A stretch of 64,000 nucleotides of DNA, from positions 3,067,001 to 3,131,000 of the forward strand of contig NZ_CP046908.1 in the NCBI RefSeq assembly GCF_009789575.1. Direction: 5' to 3'. Positions 9,950 to 17,513 of the stretch are shown piece after piece; the stretch's first letter is position 1, and each line of letters begins with the position of its first letter. Both the position numbers and the translations under genes were made by a program. Below the pieces are notes generated by a model. It ran no database searches and had not been told where the DNA came from. It saw only the letters and a list, made by a program, of their open reading frames with translations. This DNA comes from Stappia indica (lineage in GTDB: Bacteria; Pseudomonadota; Alphaproteobacteria; Rhizobiales; Stappiaceae).

Positions 9950-9992
9950 GGGGAGGGAGGGGGGGGTGAGAAAGAGGAGAGAGAGGAGAGAG
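9950..9992 (+). other. Polypurine tract in divergent promoter region
   Basis: Forty-two of 43 bases are G or A on the plus strand, the exception being T at 9967. On the minus strand this is a polypyrimidine leader for the aminotransferase mRNA. It may form unusual DNA structure or simply be an unstructured leader; no function is shown. Confidence 0.5.
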
Positions 9993-10014
9993 CGTGGACA
10001 GGTGCGTCGGTCGA

Positions 10015-10044
10015 TTGACAGCGATCCGGGTTCGCTTCTAGGAT
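10015..10044 (+). promoter_or_regulatory. Sigma-70-type promoter of the first MlrC gene
   Basis: TTGACA (10015-10020), an 18-base spacer and TAGGAT (10039-10044). The expected start of transcription near 10051 falls in the conserved element that follows. Confidence 0.6.
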
Positions 10045-10048
10045 CATC

Positions 10049-10080
10049 CGCATAGTGAACACAAATTCGCTGAACGGACA
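10049..10080 (+). promoter_or_regulatory. Conserved 32-base element, copy 1 (probable IclR operator)
   Basis: The element starts CGCATAGTGAAC and ends CGCTGAACGGACA. It matches 14311-14342 at 22 of 32 positions with no gap, and both copies lie directly after a -10 box. It contains an imperfect inverted repeat AGTGAA-N6-TTCGCT. The IclR regulator encoded at 13360 is the likely ligand-responsive binder. Confidence 0.6.
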
Positions 10081-10147
10081 AGTCACGGAAAGGGCGGCCC
10101 CCGCGCCCCCTCCCGCCTCGTCCCCGGTGGAGCAGAAAGAGAGCGTG

Positions 10148-11656
10148 ATGCGGCGTCTGGCGATTGCGCGGCTGTGGCACGAGGCCAATGCCTTTTCCCC
10201 CGTTCCCACGGGCCTTGAGAGCTTTCGCCGGCGCGAATGGCAGGCGGGACCTCAAGCGCACGAGGCCTATCGCGGCACGGCGACGGAGATGGGCGGGACG
10301 GTCGCCTTTCTCGACGCCCGACCCGACTGGCAGGGGGTGTTCCTGCGCTGCACCTCGGCCCCGCCCGGCGGCCTTGTCGAGCAGGCGGCGCTCGATGCCA
10401 TCCACGACGAGATCGTCGAGGGCCTTGCCCGCGAGGCGAAGGAAGCCCCGTTCGATGCGGTCTATGTCTCCCTGCACGGCGCCATTGCCGGCACGCGGGA
10501 CCTCGGCCCCGACCGCACGCTGCTTGCCCGCATCCGCGCGGTGCTCGGGCCGCATGTGCCGCTCGCCGTCACGTTCGACATGCACGCCTGCCTCGATCCG
10601 CGCATTGCCGAGAGCGCCGACATCCTTGTCGGCTACAAGACCTATCCCCATGTCGACATGGCCGAGACGGCGGAGAAAGCGCTCGGCCTCGTCGAGCGCA
10701 TGGCGGAGGGGGAGCGTTTCCGCTCGCTGATCCTGCCGGTGCCGATGCTTCCCCCCAGCCATTCCATGCGCACCGACGGCCGGCCGATGGGCGACCTTGT
10801 CCGCCTGGCGGGCGAGCGCGAGGCGGAGGCCGGCCTTGCCGACATCACCGTCTTCGGCGGCTTCGCCTATGCCGACACGCCCTGGACCTCAGCCTCCGTC
10901 ACCGTCTGCCACCGTGACGATGGCAAGGGCGAGGGGGAGGGCGCCCGCGCCCGTGCGGTGGCGGAAGGAATGGCGGACGATCTGCTTCGCAGCCATGGCG
11001 CGTTCCTGCCCGATCTGCCGGGAGCGGCCGAAGGCCTGGCGCGCGCCGTCCGCCTGCTGGAGGGCGGCACCCGCTGGCCGGTCGCGGTGCTGGAAAACTC
11101 CGACAATCCGCTGTCGGGCGGCGCCGGCGACACGCCGGGCCTCTTCCGCGCCCTTGTCGAGGCGGCCCCGCCCTGGCCGGCCCTGTTCGCCAGCTTCTGC
11201 GATCCCGATCTCGTTGCCCGCGCCCATGAGCTGGGCGCCGGTGCCCGGCTGGAGAGCCATCTTGGGGGTCGTCTCGGCACGGCATTCGGCCCGCCGGTGC
11301 CGTTCTCGGGCGAGATCGTCCGCCTCACCGACGGGCGTTTCGTCAACACCGGGCCGATGGAGCGCGGCCGGCAGGAGGCGGTCGGCCGCACCGTGCTGCT
11401 GCGTGCCGGCGCCCTCTCGGTGGTGATCGCCGAGACCGCGCAGAGCGTCAACGATCCGGCCTGGGCCGCCCTGCACGGCATCGACCTTGGAGAGATCGCC
11501 CTGTTCTGCACCAAGGCCAAGAACCATTTCCGCGCCGCCTTCGGCACGTTTTGCGGCGCCATCATCGATGTCGATACGCCCGGCCCGGCCCCGGCCGATC
11601 TGACCAGCCTGCCCTATCGCCACGTGCCTGCGAGCTTCCTCCGCCCCGCGCAATAA
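10148..11656 (+). CDS. M81 family metallohydrolase (MlrC-like), paralog 1
   Basis: A 502-residue protein of the microcystinase C (MlrC) family, zinc enzymes known for cutting a small linear peptide. Family motifs visible are HEANAFSP near the N terminus, LHGAIAG, FDMHACLD and TYPHVD. The last three carry the proposed zinc-ligand His, Asp/His and His. ENSDNPLSGGAGDTPG is the usual glycine-rich block, with Glu where paralog 2 has Asp. The ATG at 10148 gives a standard family N terminus; the frame opens at a GTG (10055) inside the conserved promoter element. Most MlrC homologues lie in amino-acid or peptide catabolic loci with unknown substrate, as here. It is followed at 38 bases by the flavoprotein gene. 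Confidence 0.85.
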   Translation: MRRLAIARLWHEANAFSPVPTGLESFRRREWQAGPQAHEAYRGTATEMGGTVAFLDARPDWQGVFLRCTSAPPGGLVEQAALDAIHDEIVEGLAREAKEAPFDAVYVSLHGAIAGTRDLGPDRTLLARIRAVLGPHVPLAVTFDMHACLDPRIAESADILVGYKTYPHVDMAETAEKALGLVERMAEGERFRSLILPVPMLPPSHSMRTDGRPMGDLVRLAGEREAEAGLADITVFGGFAYADTPWTSASVTVCHRDDGKGEGEGARARAVAEGMADDLLRSHGAFLPDLPGAAEGLARAVRLLEGGTRWPVAVLENSDNPLSGGAGDTPGLFRALVEAAPPWPALFASFCDPDLVARAHELGAGARLESHLGGRLGTAFGPPVPFSGEIVRLTDGRFVNTGPMERGRQEAVGRTVLLRAGALSVVIAETAQSVNDPAWAALHGIDLGEIALFCTKAKNHFRAAFGTFCGAIIDVDTPGPAPADLTSLPYRHVPASFLRPAQ

Positions 11657-11694
11657 CTCCGCCCCGACGCCCCTCCTGAGTGCTGGACCCTGTC

Positions 11695-13299
11695 ATGAGT
11701 GCTTCGTCTTCCTTCGACGCCGTCATCGTCGGCGGCGGCCACAACGGCCTCACCTGCGCCGGGTATCTTGCCCGCGCCGGCCTGCGGGTCGCGGTGGTCG
11801 AGCGCCGCTCCATTGTCGGCGGCGCCTGCGTCACCGAGGAGTTCCATCCCGGTTTCCGCAATTCCTCCTGTTCCTATCTGGTCGGCCTGCTGGCGCCGGA
11901 GGTGATCGCCGACCTGGAGCTGCACCGGCACGGGCTGGAGATCCTGGAGCGCGAGGGCGGCACCTTGAGCGTGCTGCCCGACGGGCGCTCCATCGAGCTG
12001 CTCGGCGACAAGTCGGCGGTGATGGCGCAGCTTGCCGCCGAAAGCCCGTCCGACGCCAAGGCCTATGCGGAACTGTCCGCCTTGCTCGACGTCTCGGCGA
12101 CGGTGATGCGGGCAATCGCCCGCGAGCGGCCGCCCGAAATGACCGGCGGCTGGGGCGAACTGCTGCAGACCGGCCGGGTCGGCTGGCACCTGCGGCATTT
12201 GAGCCGCGACCAGCGCGCCGGCTTCGCCGACCTGATGCTGAAGAGCCTTGCCGATTTCCTGAACGAGCGCTTCGACAACGAGGCGTTCAAGGGCATCTAC
12301 GGCTTCAAGGGGCTGGTCGGCAACATGGTCAGCCCCTCCGCGCTCGGCTCGGCCTATGTGCTGCTTCACCACGTCTTCGGCGAGGTCAACGGCAAGCGCG
12401 GCAAATGGGGCCAGCCGCGCGGCGGCATGGGCGGCATCACGCAGGCGATGCAGGTGTCGCTGGAAGCGCGCGGCGGCGTCGTCCATCTGGGGCGCGGCGT
12501 GCGCGAGGTGATCGTCGAGAAGGGCCGCGCCGCCGGCGTCGCGCTGGACGATGGCACCGTGCTGCGCGCGCCCATCATTGCCTCCAGCGTCAATCCGCGG
12601 CTGCTGTTCCTGAAGATGCTGGACAGCAGCCTCCTCGACAGCGCCTTCCTGCGCCGGCTGCGCAACTGGCGCTGCCGCTCGGGCACCTTCCGCATGAACG
12701 TGGCGCTGTCCGAACTGCCGGACTTCATCGCCCGCCCGGGGCGCGAGATGCAGCGCCATCACGCCGGCACCATCGCCATCGCACCTTCGCTCGGCTATCT
12801 GGAGACCGCCTATGACGAGGCCCGCCATCGCGGCTGGTCGCGCAAGCCGGTCGTTTCCATGTGCATCCCGACCGCCGTCGAACCGGAGCTGGCGCCGAAG
12901 GGGCAGCACATTGCCGGCCTGTTCTGCCAGCATTTCAGCCCGGACTTGCCCGACGGCGCCTCCTGGGACGATCACCGCGACGAGGTGGCGAAGCTGGTGA
13001 TCGATACGATCGGCGACTATGCGCCGAACTTTCCCGCCTCGGTGCTTGGCTACAGCGCGCTGACGCCGCTCGACCTGGAGACCGAATACGGCCTTGTCGG
13101 CGGCGACATCTTCCACGGCGAGATGCATCTCGACCAGCTGTTCAGCCTGCGCCCGGCCGCCGGCCATGCCGCCTATGGCAGCCCGATCAAGGGCCTGTTC
13201 CAGTGCGGCTCCGGCACCCATCCCGGCGGCGGCGTCACCGGCCTGCCCGGGCGCAACGCGGCGCGGGAGATCCTCAAGCGTCGCCGGGAGTTCGTCTAG
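11695..13299 (+). CDS. FAD-dependent oxidoreductase, phytoene desaturase/PYROXD2-like
   Basis: A 534-residue flavoprotein. The N-terminal Rossmann dinucleotide motif is VIVGGGHNGLTCAGYLARAG (residues about 8-27), followed by VVERRSIVGGACVTEE. The C terminus has GLFQCGSGTHPGGGVTGLPGRNAA, the FAD-closing motif of the carotenoid desaturase/amine oxidase superfamily. Without crt genes nearby a carotenoid role is unlikely; the neighbours suggest oxidation of an amine or amide intermediate, which is inference. The ATG at 11695 lacks a strong ribosome site; a GTG five codons upstream is an alternative. It lies in line with the MlrC gene and is followed by the IclR gene at 60 bases. Confidence 0.82.
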   Translation: MSASSSFDAVIVGGGHNGLTCAGYLARAGLRVAVVERRSIVGGACVTEEFHPGFRNSSCSYLVGLLAPEVIADLELHRHGLEILEREGGTLSVLPDGRSIELLGDKSAVMAQLAAESPSDAKAYAELSALLDVSATVMRAIARERPPEMTGGWGELLQTGRVGWHLRHLSRDQRAGFADLMLKSLADFLNERFDNEAFKGIYGFKGLVGNMVSPSALGSAYVLLHHVFGEVNGKRGKWGQPRGGMGGITQAMQVSLEARGGVVHLGRGVREVIVEKGRAAGVALDDGTVLRAPIIASSVNPRLLFLKMLDSSLLDSAFLRRLRNWRCRSGTFRMNVALSELPDFIARPGREMQRHHAGTIAIAPSLGYLETAYDEARHRGWSRKPVVSMCIPTAVEPELAPKGQHIAGLFCQHFSPDLPDGASWDDHRDEVAKLVIDTIGDYAPNFPASVLGYSALTPLDLETEYGLVGGDIFHGEMHLDQLFSLRPAAGHAAYGSPIKGLFQCGSGTHPGGGVTGLPGRNAAREILKRRREFV

Positions 13300-13359
13300 C
13301 GAACACCCGTGCGTCATGGTAACGAGGATCGGACGGGATGATTCTTGGAAAGGGCCGCC

Positions 13360-14166
13360 ATGGCGCAGGACGATGTCGACGACGTTGCGGACGCGCAGGC
13401 GGACAACAGCTCCGATTTCGTGCGCTCGCTGGCCCGCGGCCTGGCCGTCATCAAGGCGTTCGACCGCTTCACCCCGGCAATGACCTTGAGCGACGTGGCG
13501 CGCAAGACCGGCCTGCCGCGCGCGGCCGCCGGTCGCTTCCTCAAGACGCTGGTCACGCTCGAATATGCCAGCTTCGACGGGCGCGAATACCGCCTGCGGC
13601 CGCGGGTGCTGGAGCTGGGCATGGCCTATTTCAGCTCCTTCTCCTTCATCGAGATCGCCAACCCGATCCTCGAGGCGGCGGCCAGGCAGGTCGAGGAGCC
13701 GTGCTCCATGGGTGTGCTCGACGGCGCCGAGGTGGTCTATGTCGCCCGCCACACCGCCAACCGGATGATGTCGATCAGCATCGCGCTGGGCAATCGCTAC
13801 CCGGCCACCTCCACCTCGCTCGGCCGGGTGCTGCTCGGCGGCCTGCCCGATGCGGAGCTCGACGCGCTGCTCGACCGCTCTGAGATCCGCCAGGTCACGC
13901 CGCTCACCGTCACCGACCGGCATGCGCTGCGCGAGATGATCCTCAAGGGCCGTTCCGACGGCTATTGCACCGCCGAGGGCCAGCTCGAGGTCGGCATCCG
14001 CTCCATCGCCGTGCCGGTGCGCGGGCGCGACGGACGCTTCATCGCGGCGATCAACATGGGCGTTCCGGCGACCCGCCACACCATGGAAAGCCTCGTCTCG
14101 CAGCTCCTGCCGGTGTTGCGCTCGGCCGCCTCCGAGATCGAGTTCGCGATTCGCTCGCGGCCCTGA
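13360..14166 (+). CDS. IclR family transcriptional regulator (PcaU/PobR-like)
   Basis: A 268-residue regulator. The winged-helix domain spans residues about 22-80, with ARGLAVIKAFDRF then LSDVARKTGLPRAAAGRFLKTL. It is followed by the IclR effector domain, with the helix AARQVEEPCSMGVLDGAEVVYVAR and the C-terminal block SIAVPVRGRDGRFIAAINMGVPA. The overall form matches the beta-ketoadipate regulators PcaU/PobR/PcaR, which can act as activators. The ATG at 13360 follows GGAAAGG; a TTG five codons earlier is less likely. It sits between the two operons whose promoters share a 32-base element, so it is the natural candidate to bind it. Confidence 0.87.
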   Translation: MAQDDVDDVADAQADNSSDFVRSLARGLAVIKAFDRFTPAMTLSDVARKTGLPRAAAGRFLKTLVTLEYASFDGREYRLRPRVLELGMAYFSSFSFIEIANPILEAAARQVEEPCSMGVLDGAEVVYVARHTANRMMSISIALGNRYPATSTSLGRVLLGGLPDAELDALLDRSEIRQVTPLTVTDRHALREMILKGRSDGYCTAEGQLEVGIRSIAVPVRGRDGRFIAAINMGVPATRHTMESLVSQLLPVLRSAASEIEFAIRSRP

Positions 14167-14199
14167 GCCGCCCCTTCCGTCTCCTCGTTGCCTGACGGC

Positions 14200-14219
14200 G
14201 CGCCGGCCCCGGCCGGCGC
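14200..14219 (+). other. GC-rich hairpin after the IclR gene
   Basis: GCGCCGGC and GCCGGCGC form a perfect 8-base stem with loop CCCG. No T-run follows, so it is at best a weak terminator. The remaining 214-base gap up to 14380 holds the transporter promoter and operator. Confidence 0.35.
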
Positions 14220-14278
14220 TTGCCCGCCCTTGCTCATCTGCCTGCATGTGTTCGCCTGCCGCCCGGCTGTCCGGAAGC

Positions 14279-14307
14279 TTGACAGCTTCCCCGTTCCTTC
14301 CTAACGT
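14279..14307 (+). promoter_or_regulatory. Sigma-70-type promoter of the amino-acid ABC transporter operon
   Basis: TTGACA (14279-14284), a 17-base spacer and TAACGT (14302-14307). The expected transcription start near 14314 lies within the conserved element that follows. Confidence 0.65.
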
Positions 14308-14310
14308 GTG

Positions 14311-14342
14311 CGCACAGTGAACGTATGGCCGCTAAGCGAACA
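14311..14342 (+). promoter_or_regulatory. Conserved 32-base element, copy 2 (probable IclR operator)
   Basis: Begins CGCACAGTGAAC and ends CGCTAAGCGAACA. It is identical to 10049-10080 at 22 of 32 positions in register, and placed the same way relative to the -10 box. It implies common control of the MlrC gene and this importer operon. Confidence 0.6.
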
Positions 14343-14380
14343 AACTGGATCGCAAGGGCGGTCGCATCGGGAGGGGCTGC

Positions 14381-15145
14381 ATGACCGACGGGACGCCGAT
14401 CGTCGTTGACGACCTGCACAAGCGCTTCAACCAGCTGGAGGTGCTCAAGGGCATTTCGCTGCGGGCGGAAAAGGGCGACGTCATCTCGATCATCGGCTCG
14501 AGCGGCTCGGGCAAGAGCACGTTCCTGCGCTGCATCAACCTTTTGGAGCGCTACGACAGCGGCTCGATCCGCGTCTTCGGCGAGGAGCTGAAGGTCGGAC
14601 GGAAGGGCCGCGTCGACAACCGCCAGGCGGATCGGGTCCGCCGCCGCGTCGGCATGGTGTTCCAGGACTTCAACCTGTGGAGCCACCGCACCATCCTGGA
14701 AAACCTCATCGAGGGTCCGGTGCATGTGCTCGGCCGGCCGCGCGCCGAGGCGGTGGAGCAGGCGGAAGCCCTGCTCGACAAGGTCGGCATCCACGACAAG
14801 CGCGGCCACTATCCCGCGCATCTGTCCGGCGGCCAGCAGCAGCGGGCGGCCATCGCCCGCGCCCTCGCCATGGATCCGGACGTGCTGCTGTTCGACGAGC
14901 CCACCTCGGCGCTCGATCCCGAGCTCGTCGGCGAGGTGCTGCGCGTCATGCGCGCGCTCGCCGAGGAGAACCGGACGATGATCATCGTCACCCACGAGAT
15001 GCGCTTCGCGCGCGACGTCTCCTCGAAGGTCGTGTTCCTGCACCAGGGCCGCGTCGAGGAGGAGGGAACCCCGGCACAGGTCTTCGGCGATCCCGCCTCC
15101 GACCGTTGTCGGCAATTCGTCCGGCAGTCCTTCGAGGCCGCCTGA
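14381..15145 (+). CDS. Polar amino acid ABC transporter, ATP-binding protein
   Basis: A 254-residue ATPase of the HisP/GlnQ type that energises an importer. Walker A is GSSGSGKST (residues about 39-47), Q-loop VFQDFNLW, signature LSGGQQQR, Walker B VLLFDEPTSALDPE and switch His in VTHEM. The ATG at 14381 is preceded by GGGAGGGG. It is the first gene of an operon with a periplasmic binding protein, two permeases, an aldehyde dehydrogenase, a second MlrC enzyme and a second aminotransferase. Having the ATPase first is a normal variant. Confidence 0.93.
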   Translation: MTDGTPIVVDDLHKRFNQLEVLKGISLRAEKGDVISIIGSSGSGKSTFLRCINLLERYDSGSIRVFGEELKVGRKGRVDNRQADRVRRRVGMVFQDFNLWSHRTILENLIEGPVHVLGRPRAEAVEQAEALLDKVGIHDKRGHYPAHLSGGQQQRAAIARALAMDPDVLLFDEPTSALDPELVGEVLRVMRALAEENRTMIIVTHEMRFARDVSSKVVFLHQGRVEEEGTPAQVFGDPASDRCRQFVRQSFEAA

Positions 15146-15197
15146 CCTTACATCCACGGCTGCCCATCGACCGACCAACCAGAGGAAGAAAAAGACA

Positions 15198-15980
15198 ATG
15201 ACAACGCTGCGCATGAAACTCGCCACGCTGCTCGCCGCCTGCGGCCTCGGCCTCGGCCTTGCCTCGGCGGCGCAGGGCGAAACCCTCCGCATCGCCACCG
15301 AGGGCGCCTATCCCCCGTTCAACTTCGTCGACGCCAAGGGCGAGCTGCAGGGCTTCGACGTGGAGATCGCCAAGGCGCTCTGCACTGAGATGAAGGTCGA
15401 ATGCACCATCTCGGCCCAGGCCTGGGACGGCATCATCCCCGGCCTCAATGCCGGCCAGTACGACGCCGTCGTCGCCAGCATGTCGATCACCCCGGCGCGG
15501 CTCGAGGCGGTGAACTTCACCAAGCCCTACTACCAGGCTGGTGCCGTGCTGGTCGCGCCGAAGCAGGCCGACCTTGCCCCGACCGCCGAGAGCCTTGCCG
15601 GCAAGTCGCTCGGCGTGCAGCGCGCCAGCACCTATGCCGCGCTGATCGCCGCCCGCTTCCCGGATGCGGACGTGCGCCTCTACGACAAGGTCGAGAACCA
15701 CAATCTCGACCTGGTGACCGGCCGCATCGACGGTGTCGTCGCGCAGCGCATCGCCATGTCGAACTGGCTGAAGTCCGAGGACGGCGCCACCTTCGAGATC
15801 AAGGGCGAGGCGATGCTCGACCCTGAAATCCTCGGCCTTGGCGCCGGCATCGCCGTGCGCAAGTCGGACACCGACCTGCTCGCCCGCCTCGATGCGGCGC
15901 TCGCCGCCATCAAGCAGAACGGCGTCTATGACGAGATCAACGACCGCTTCTTCCCGTTCAGCATGAAGCCGGCCGACTGA
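15198..15980 (+). CDS. Periplasmic polar amino acid-binding protein
   Basis: A 260-residue family 3 solute-binding protein. Residues 1-27 form a Sec signal peptide ending ASAAQG. Mature LRIATEGAYPPFNFVDAKGELQGFDVEIAKAL is the classic start of Lys/Arg/ornithine/His or octopine-type binding proteins, and the Arg-carboxylate binding region NFTKPYYQAG is present. It delivers substrate to the two permeases that follow. Cationic amino acids, opines or related amines are the likely ligands; the catabolic genes downstream suggest an amine or omega-amino compound, which is inference. AGAGGA precedes the ATG. A strong hairpin follows the gene. Confidence 0.92.
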   Translation: MTTLRMKLATLLAACGLGLGLASAAQGETLRIATEGAYPPFNFVDAKGELQGFDVEIAKALCTEMKVECTISAQAWDGIIPGLNAGQYDAVVASMSITPARLEAVNFTKPYYQAGAVLVAPKQADLAPTAESLAGKSLGVQRASTYAALIAARFPDADVRLYDKVENHNLDLVTGRIDGVVAQRIAMSNWLKSEDGATFEIKGEAMLDPEILGLGAGIAVRKSDTDLLARLDAALAAIKQNGVYDEINDRFFPFSMKPAD

Positions 15981-16000
15981 TCGCGCCTGCGACGTCGCGG

Positions 16001-16027
16001 CGCGGCCGGGCCCGGACCCCGGCCGCG
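16001..16027 (+). other. Hairpin between binding-protein and permease genes
   Basis: A 10-base perfect stem (CGCGGCCGGG with CCCGGCCGCG) and 7-base loop. With no T-run it likely stabilises the 3' end of the binding-protein message so that it is made in excess over the permeases. Confidence 0.5.
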
Positions 16028-16071
16028 TCCATGCTTTCCGCCTCCTTGAGCCAATCGCAGGACCTCGCCTG

Positions 16072-16770
16072 ATGCCCGACTTGCAAGGCTTCGGCCCGAT
16101 GCTGGCCGAGGGCACGCTGATGACCGTCCAGGTCGCCCTTCTCAGCACGCTCTTCGGCATTCTCATCGGCATCGCCGTCGCCATGATGAAACTGTCGTCG
16201 AGCCGCACGGCCCGCATCGCCGGCGACGTCTACACCACCATCGTGCGCGGCGTGCCGGCCCTGGTGCTGATCCTGCTGATCTATTTCGGCGGCGTGCGCG
16301 CGGTGAACGGCCTTGCCCGCTGGCTCGGCCATACTGAGCATGTCGACATCAACGCCTTCGTCGCCGGCGTCTTCGCCCTGTCGCTCGCCTTCGGCGCCTA
16401 TGCGACCGAGGTCTTCCGCGGCGCCTTCCAGTCGATCCCCAAGGGCCAGATCGAGGCAGCGCGCGCGCTCGGCATGGGGCGCCTGCTGACCTTCCGCCGG
16501 GTGTCGCTGCCGCAGGTCTGGCGCATCGCGCTGCCGGGTCTCGGCAACATCTTCCTCGTCATCCTCAAGGAGACGGCGCTCGTCTCCGTCATCGGACTGG
16601 AGGAGCTGATGCGCAAGACCGAATACGCGGTCGGTTTCACCCGCCAGCCCTTCACCTTCTTTCTTGCCGCCGCCTTCATCTATCTCGCCCTGACCATCGT
16701 CAGCATGCTCGCCATCCAGGTGCTGGAGCGCCGGGCCTCGCGCGGCCTCGAACCTGTGGGTGCGGCATGA
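16072..16770 (+). CDS. Polar amino acid ABC transporter permease (HisQ type)
   Basis: A 232-residue inner-membrane protein with about five hydrophobic helices. The EAA-loop motif that contacts the ATPase is GQIEAARALGMGRLLTFRRVSLPQVWR. The N-terminal part GTLMTVQVALLSTLFGILIGIAVAMM is typical of the HisQ/ArtQ family. It pairs with the next permease, whose gene overlaps it by four bases (ATGA), pointing to translational coupling and a heterodimeric channel. Confidence 0.92.
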   Translation: MPDLQGFGPMLAEGTLMTVQVALLSTLFGILIGIAVAMMKLSSSRTARIAGDVYTTIVRGVPALVLILLIYFGGVRAVNGLARWLGHTEHVDINAFVAGVFALSLAFGAYATEVFRGAFQSIPKGQIEAARALGMGRLLTFRRVSLPQVWRIALPGLGNIFLVILKETALVSVIGLEELMRKTEYAVGFTRQPFTFFLAAAFIYLALTIVSMLAIQVLERRASRGLEPVGAA

Positions 16771-17513
16771 ACCTCCAGGTGATGATCGACAGCTTTCCCG
16801 CGCTGCTCAGTGGCGCCGGCCTGACGCTGCAGCTGGTCGGCCTTGCCCTTGTCGCCGGCTTCGTCATGGCGCTCGCCGTCGCGCTTGCCCGCCTGTCGCG
16901 CAGCCCGTTCGCGTGGATGCCGGCCTACGGCTTCGTCTTCTTCTTCCGCGGCACGCCGCTCTTGGTGCAGATCTTCCTCGTCTATTACGGCCTGTCGCAA
17001 TTCGCCGCCGTGCGCGCCAGCCCGTTCTGGGTGATCCTGCGCGAGCCGTTCTGGTGCGCGCTGATCGCCTTCTCGCTGAACACCGCCGCCTACACGGCGG
17101 AGATCGTGCGCGGCGCCATCCAGGCGGTGCCGCGCGGCCAGATCGAGGCGGCCAAGGCCATCGGCATGTCGCGGCTGACCCGCATGCGCCGCATCGTGCT
17201 GCCGCAGGCGCTGCGCATCGGCCTGCCGGCCTATGGCAACGAGGTGATCCTCCTGATCAAGGCGAGCTCGCTCGCCAGCACCGTCACCTTGCTCGACCTC
17301 ACCGGCGTTGCCCGCACCATCAGCTCGGTCAACTACATGCCGGTCGAGCTGCTTTCCATGGCCGCGCTGATCTACCTGACGATGACCTTCGTCATCACCC
17401 GCGCCTTCAAGCTGGCCGAGCATCTTCTGTCCGGCGACCGCCGCCAGCCGCCCTCCCTCGCGGCCCGCCCCGTTGCCGGTTCCGGCGCCGTCTCCCCTGG
17501 TGAAGCGAAATGA
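16767..17513 (+). CDS. Polar amino acid ABC transporter permease (HisM type)
   Basis: A 248-residue inner-membrane permease, partner of the preceding one. The coupling motif is GQIEAAKAIGMSRLTRMRRIVLPQALR, and FFFRGTPLLVQIFLVYYG is typical of HisM/GlnP permeases. The C terminus is extended by about 20 Pro/Ala/Arg-rich residues whose coding region overlaps the start of the aldehyde dehydrogenase gene by four bases. Gene overlaps on both sides indicate tightly coupled expression. Confidence 0.92.
   Translation: MNLQVMIDSFPALLSGAGLTLQLVGLALVAGFVMALAVALARLSRSPFAWMPAYGFVFFFRGTPLLVQIFLVYYGLSQFAAVRASPFWVILREPFWCALIAFSLNTAAYTAEIVRGAIQAVPRGQIEAAKAIGMSRLTRMRRIVLPQALRIGLPAYGNEVILLIKASSLASTVTLLDLTGVARTISSVNYMPVELLSMAALIYLTMTFVITRAFKLAEHLLSGDRRQPPSLAARPVAGSGAVSPGEAK

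Noticed and set aside
11695-13299. Carotenoid phytoene desaturase
   Set aside because: The family fold fits but there are no crt genes around; context is amine catabolism.
11614-14247. 877-codon minus-strand frame opposite the flavoprotein and IclR genes
   Set aside because: No domain, poor composition, antisense to two clear genes.
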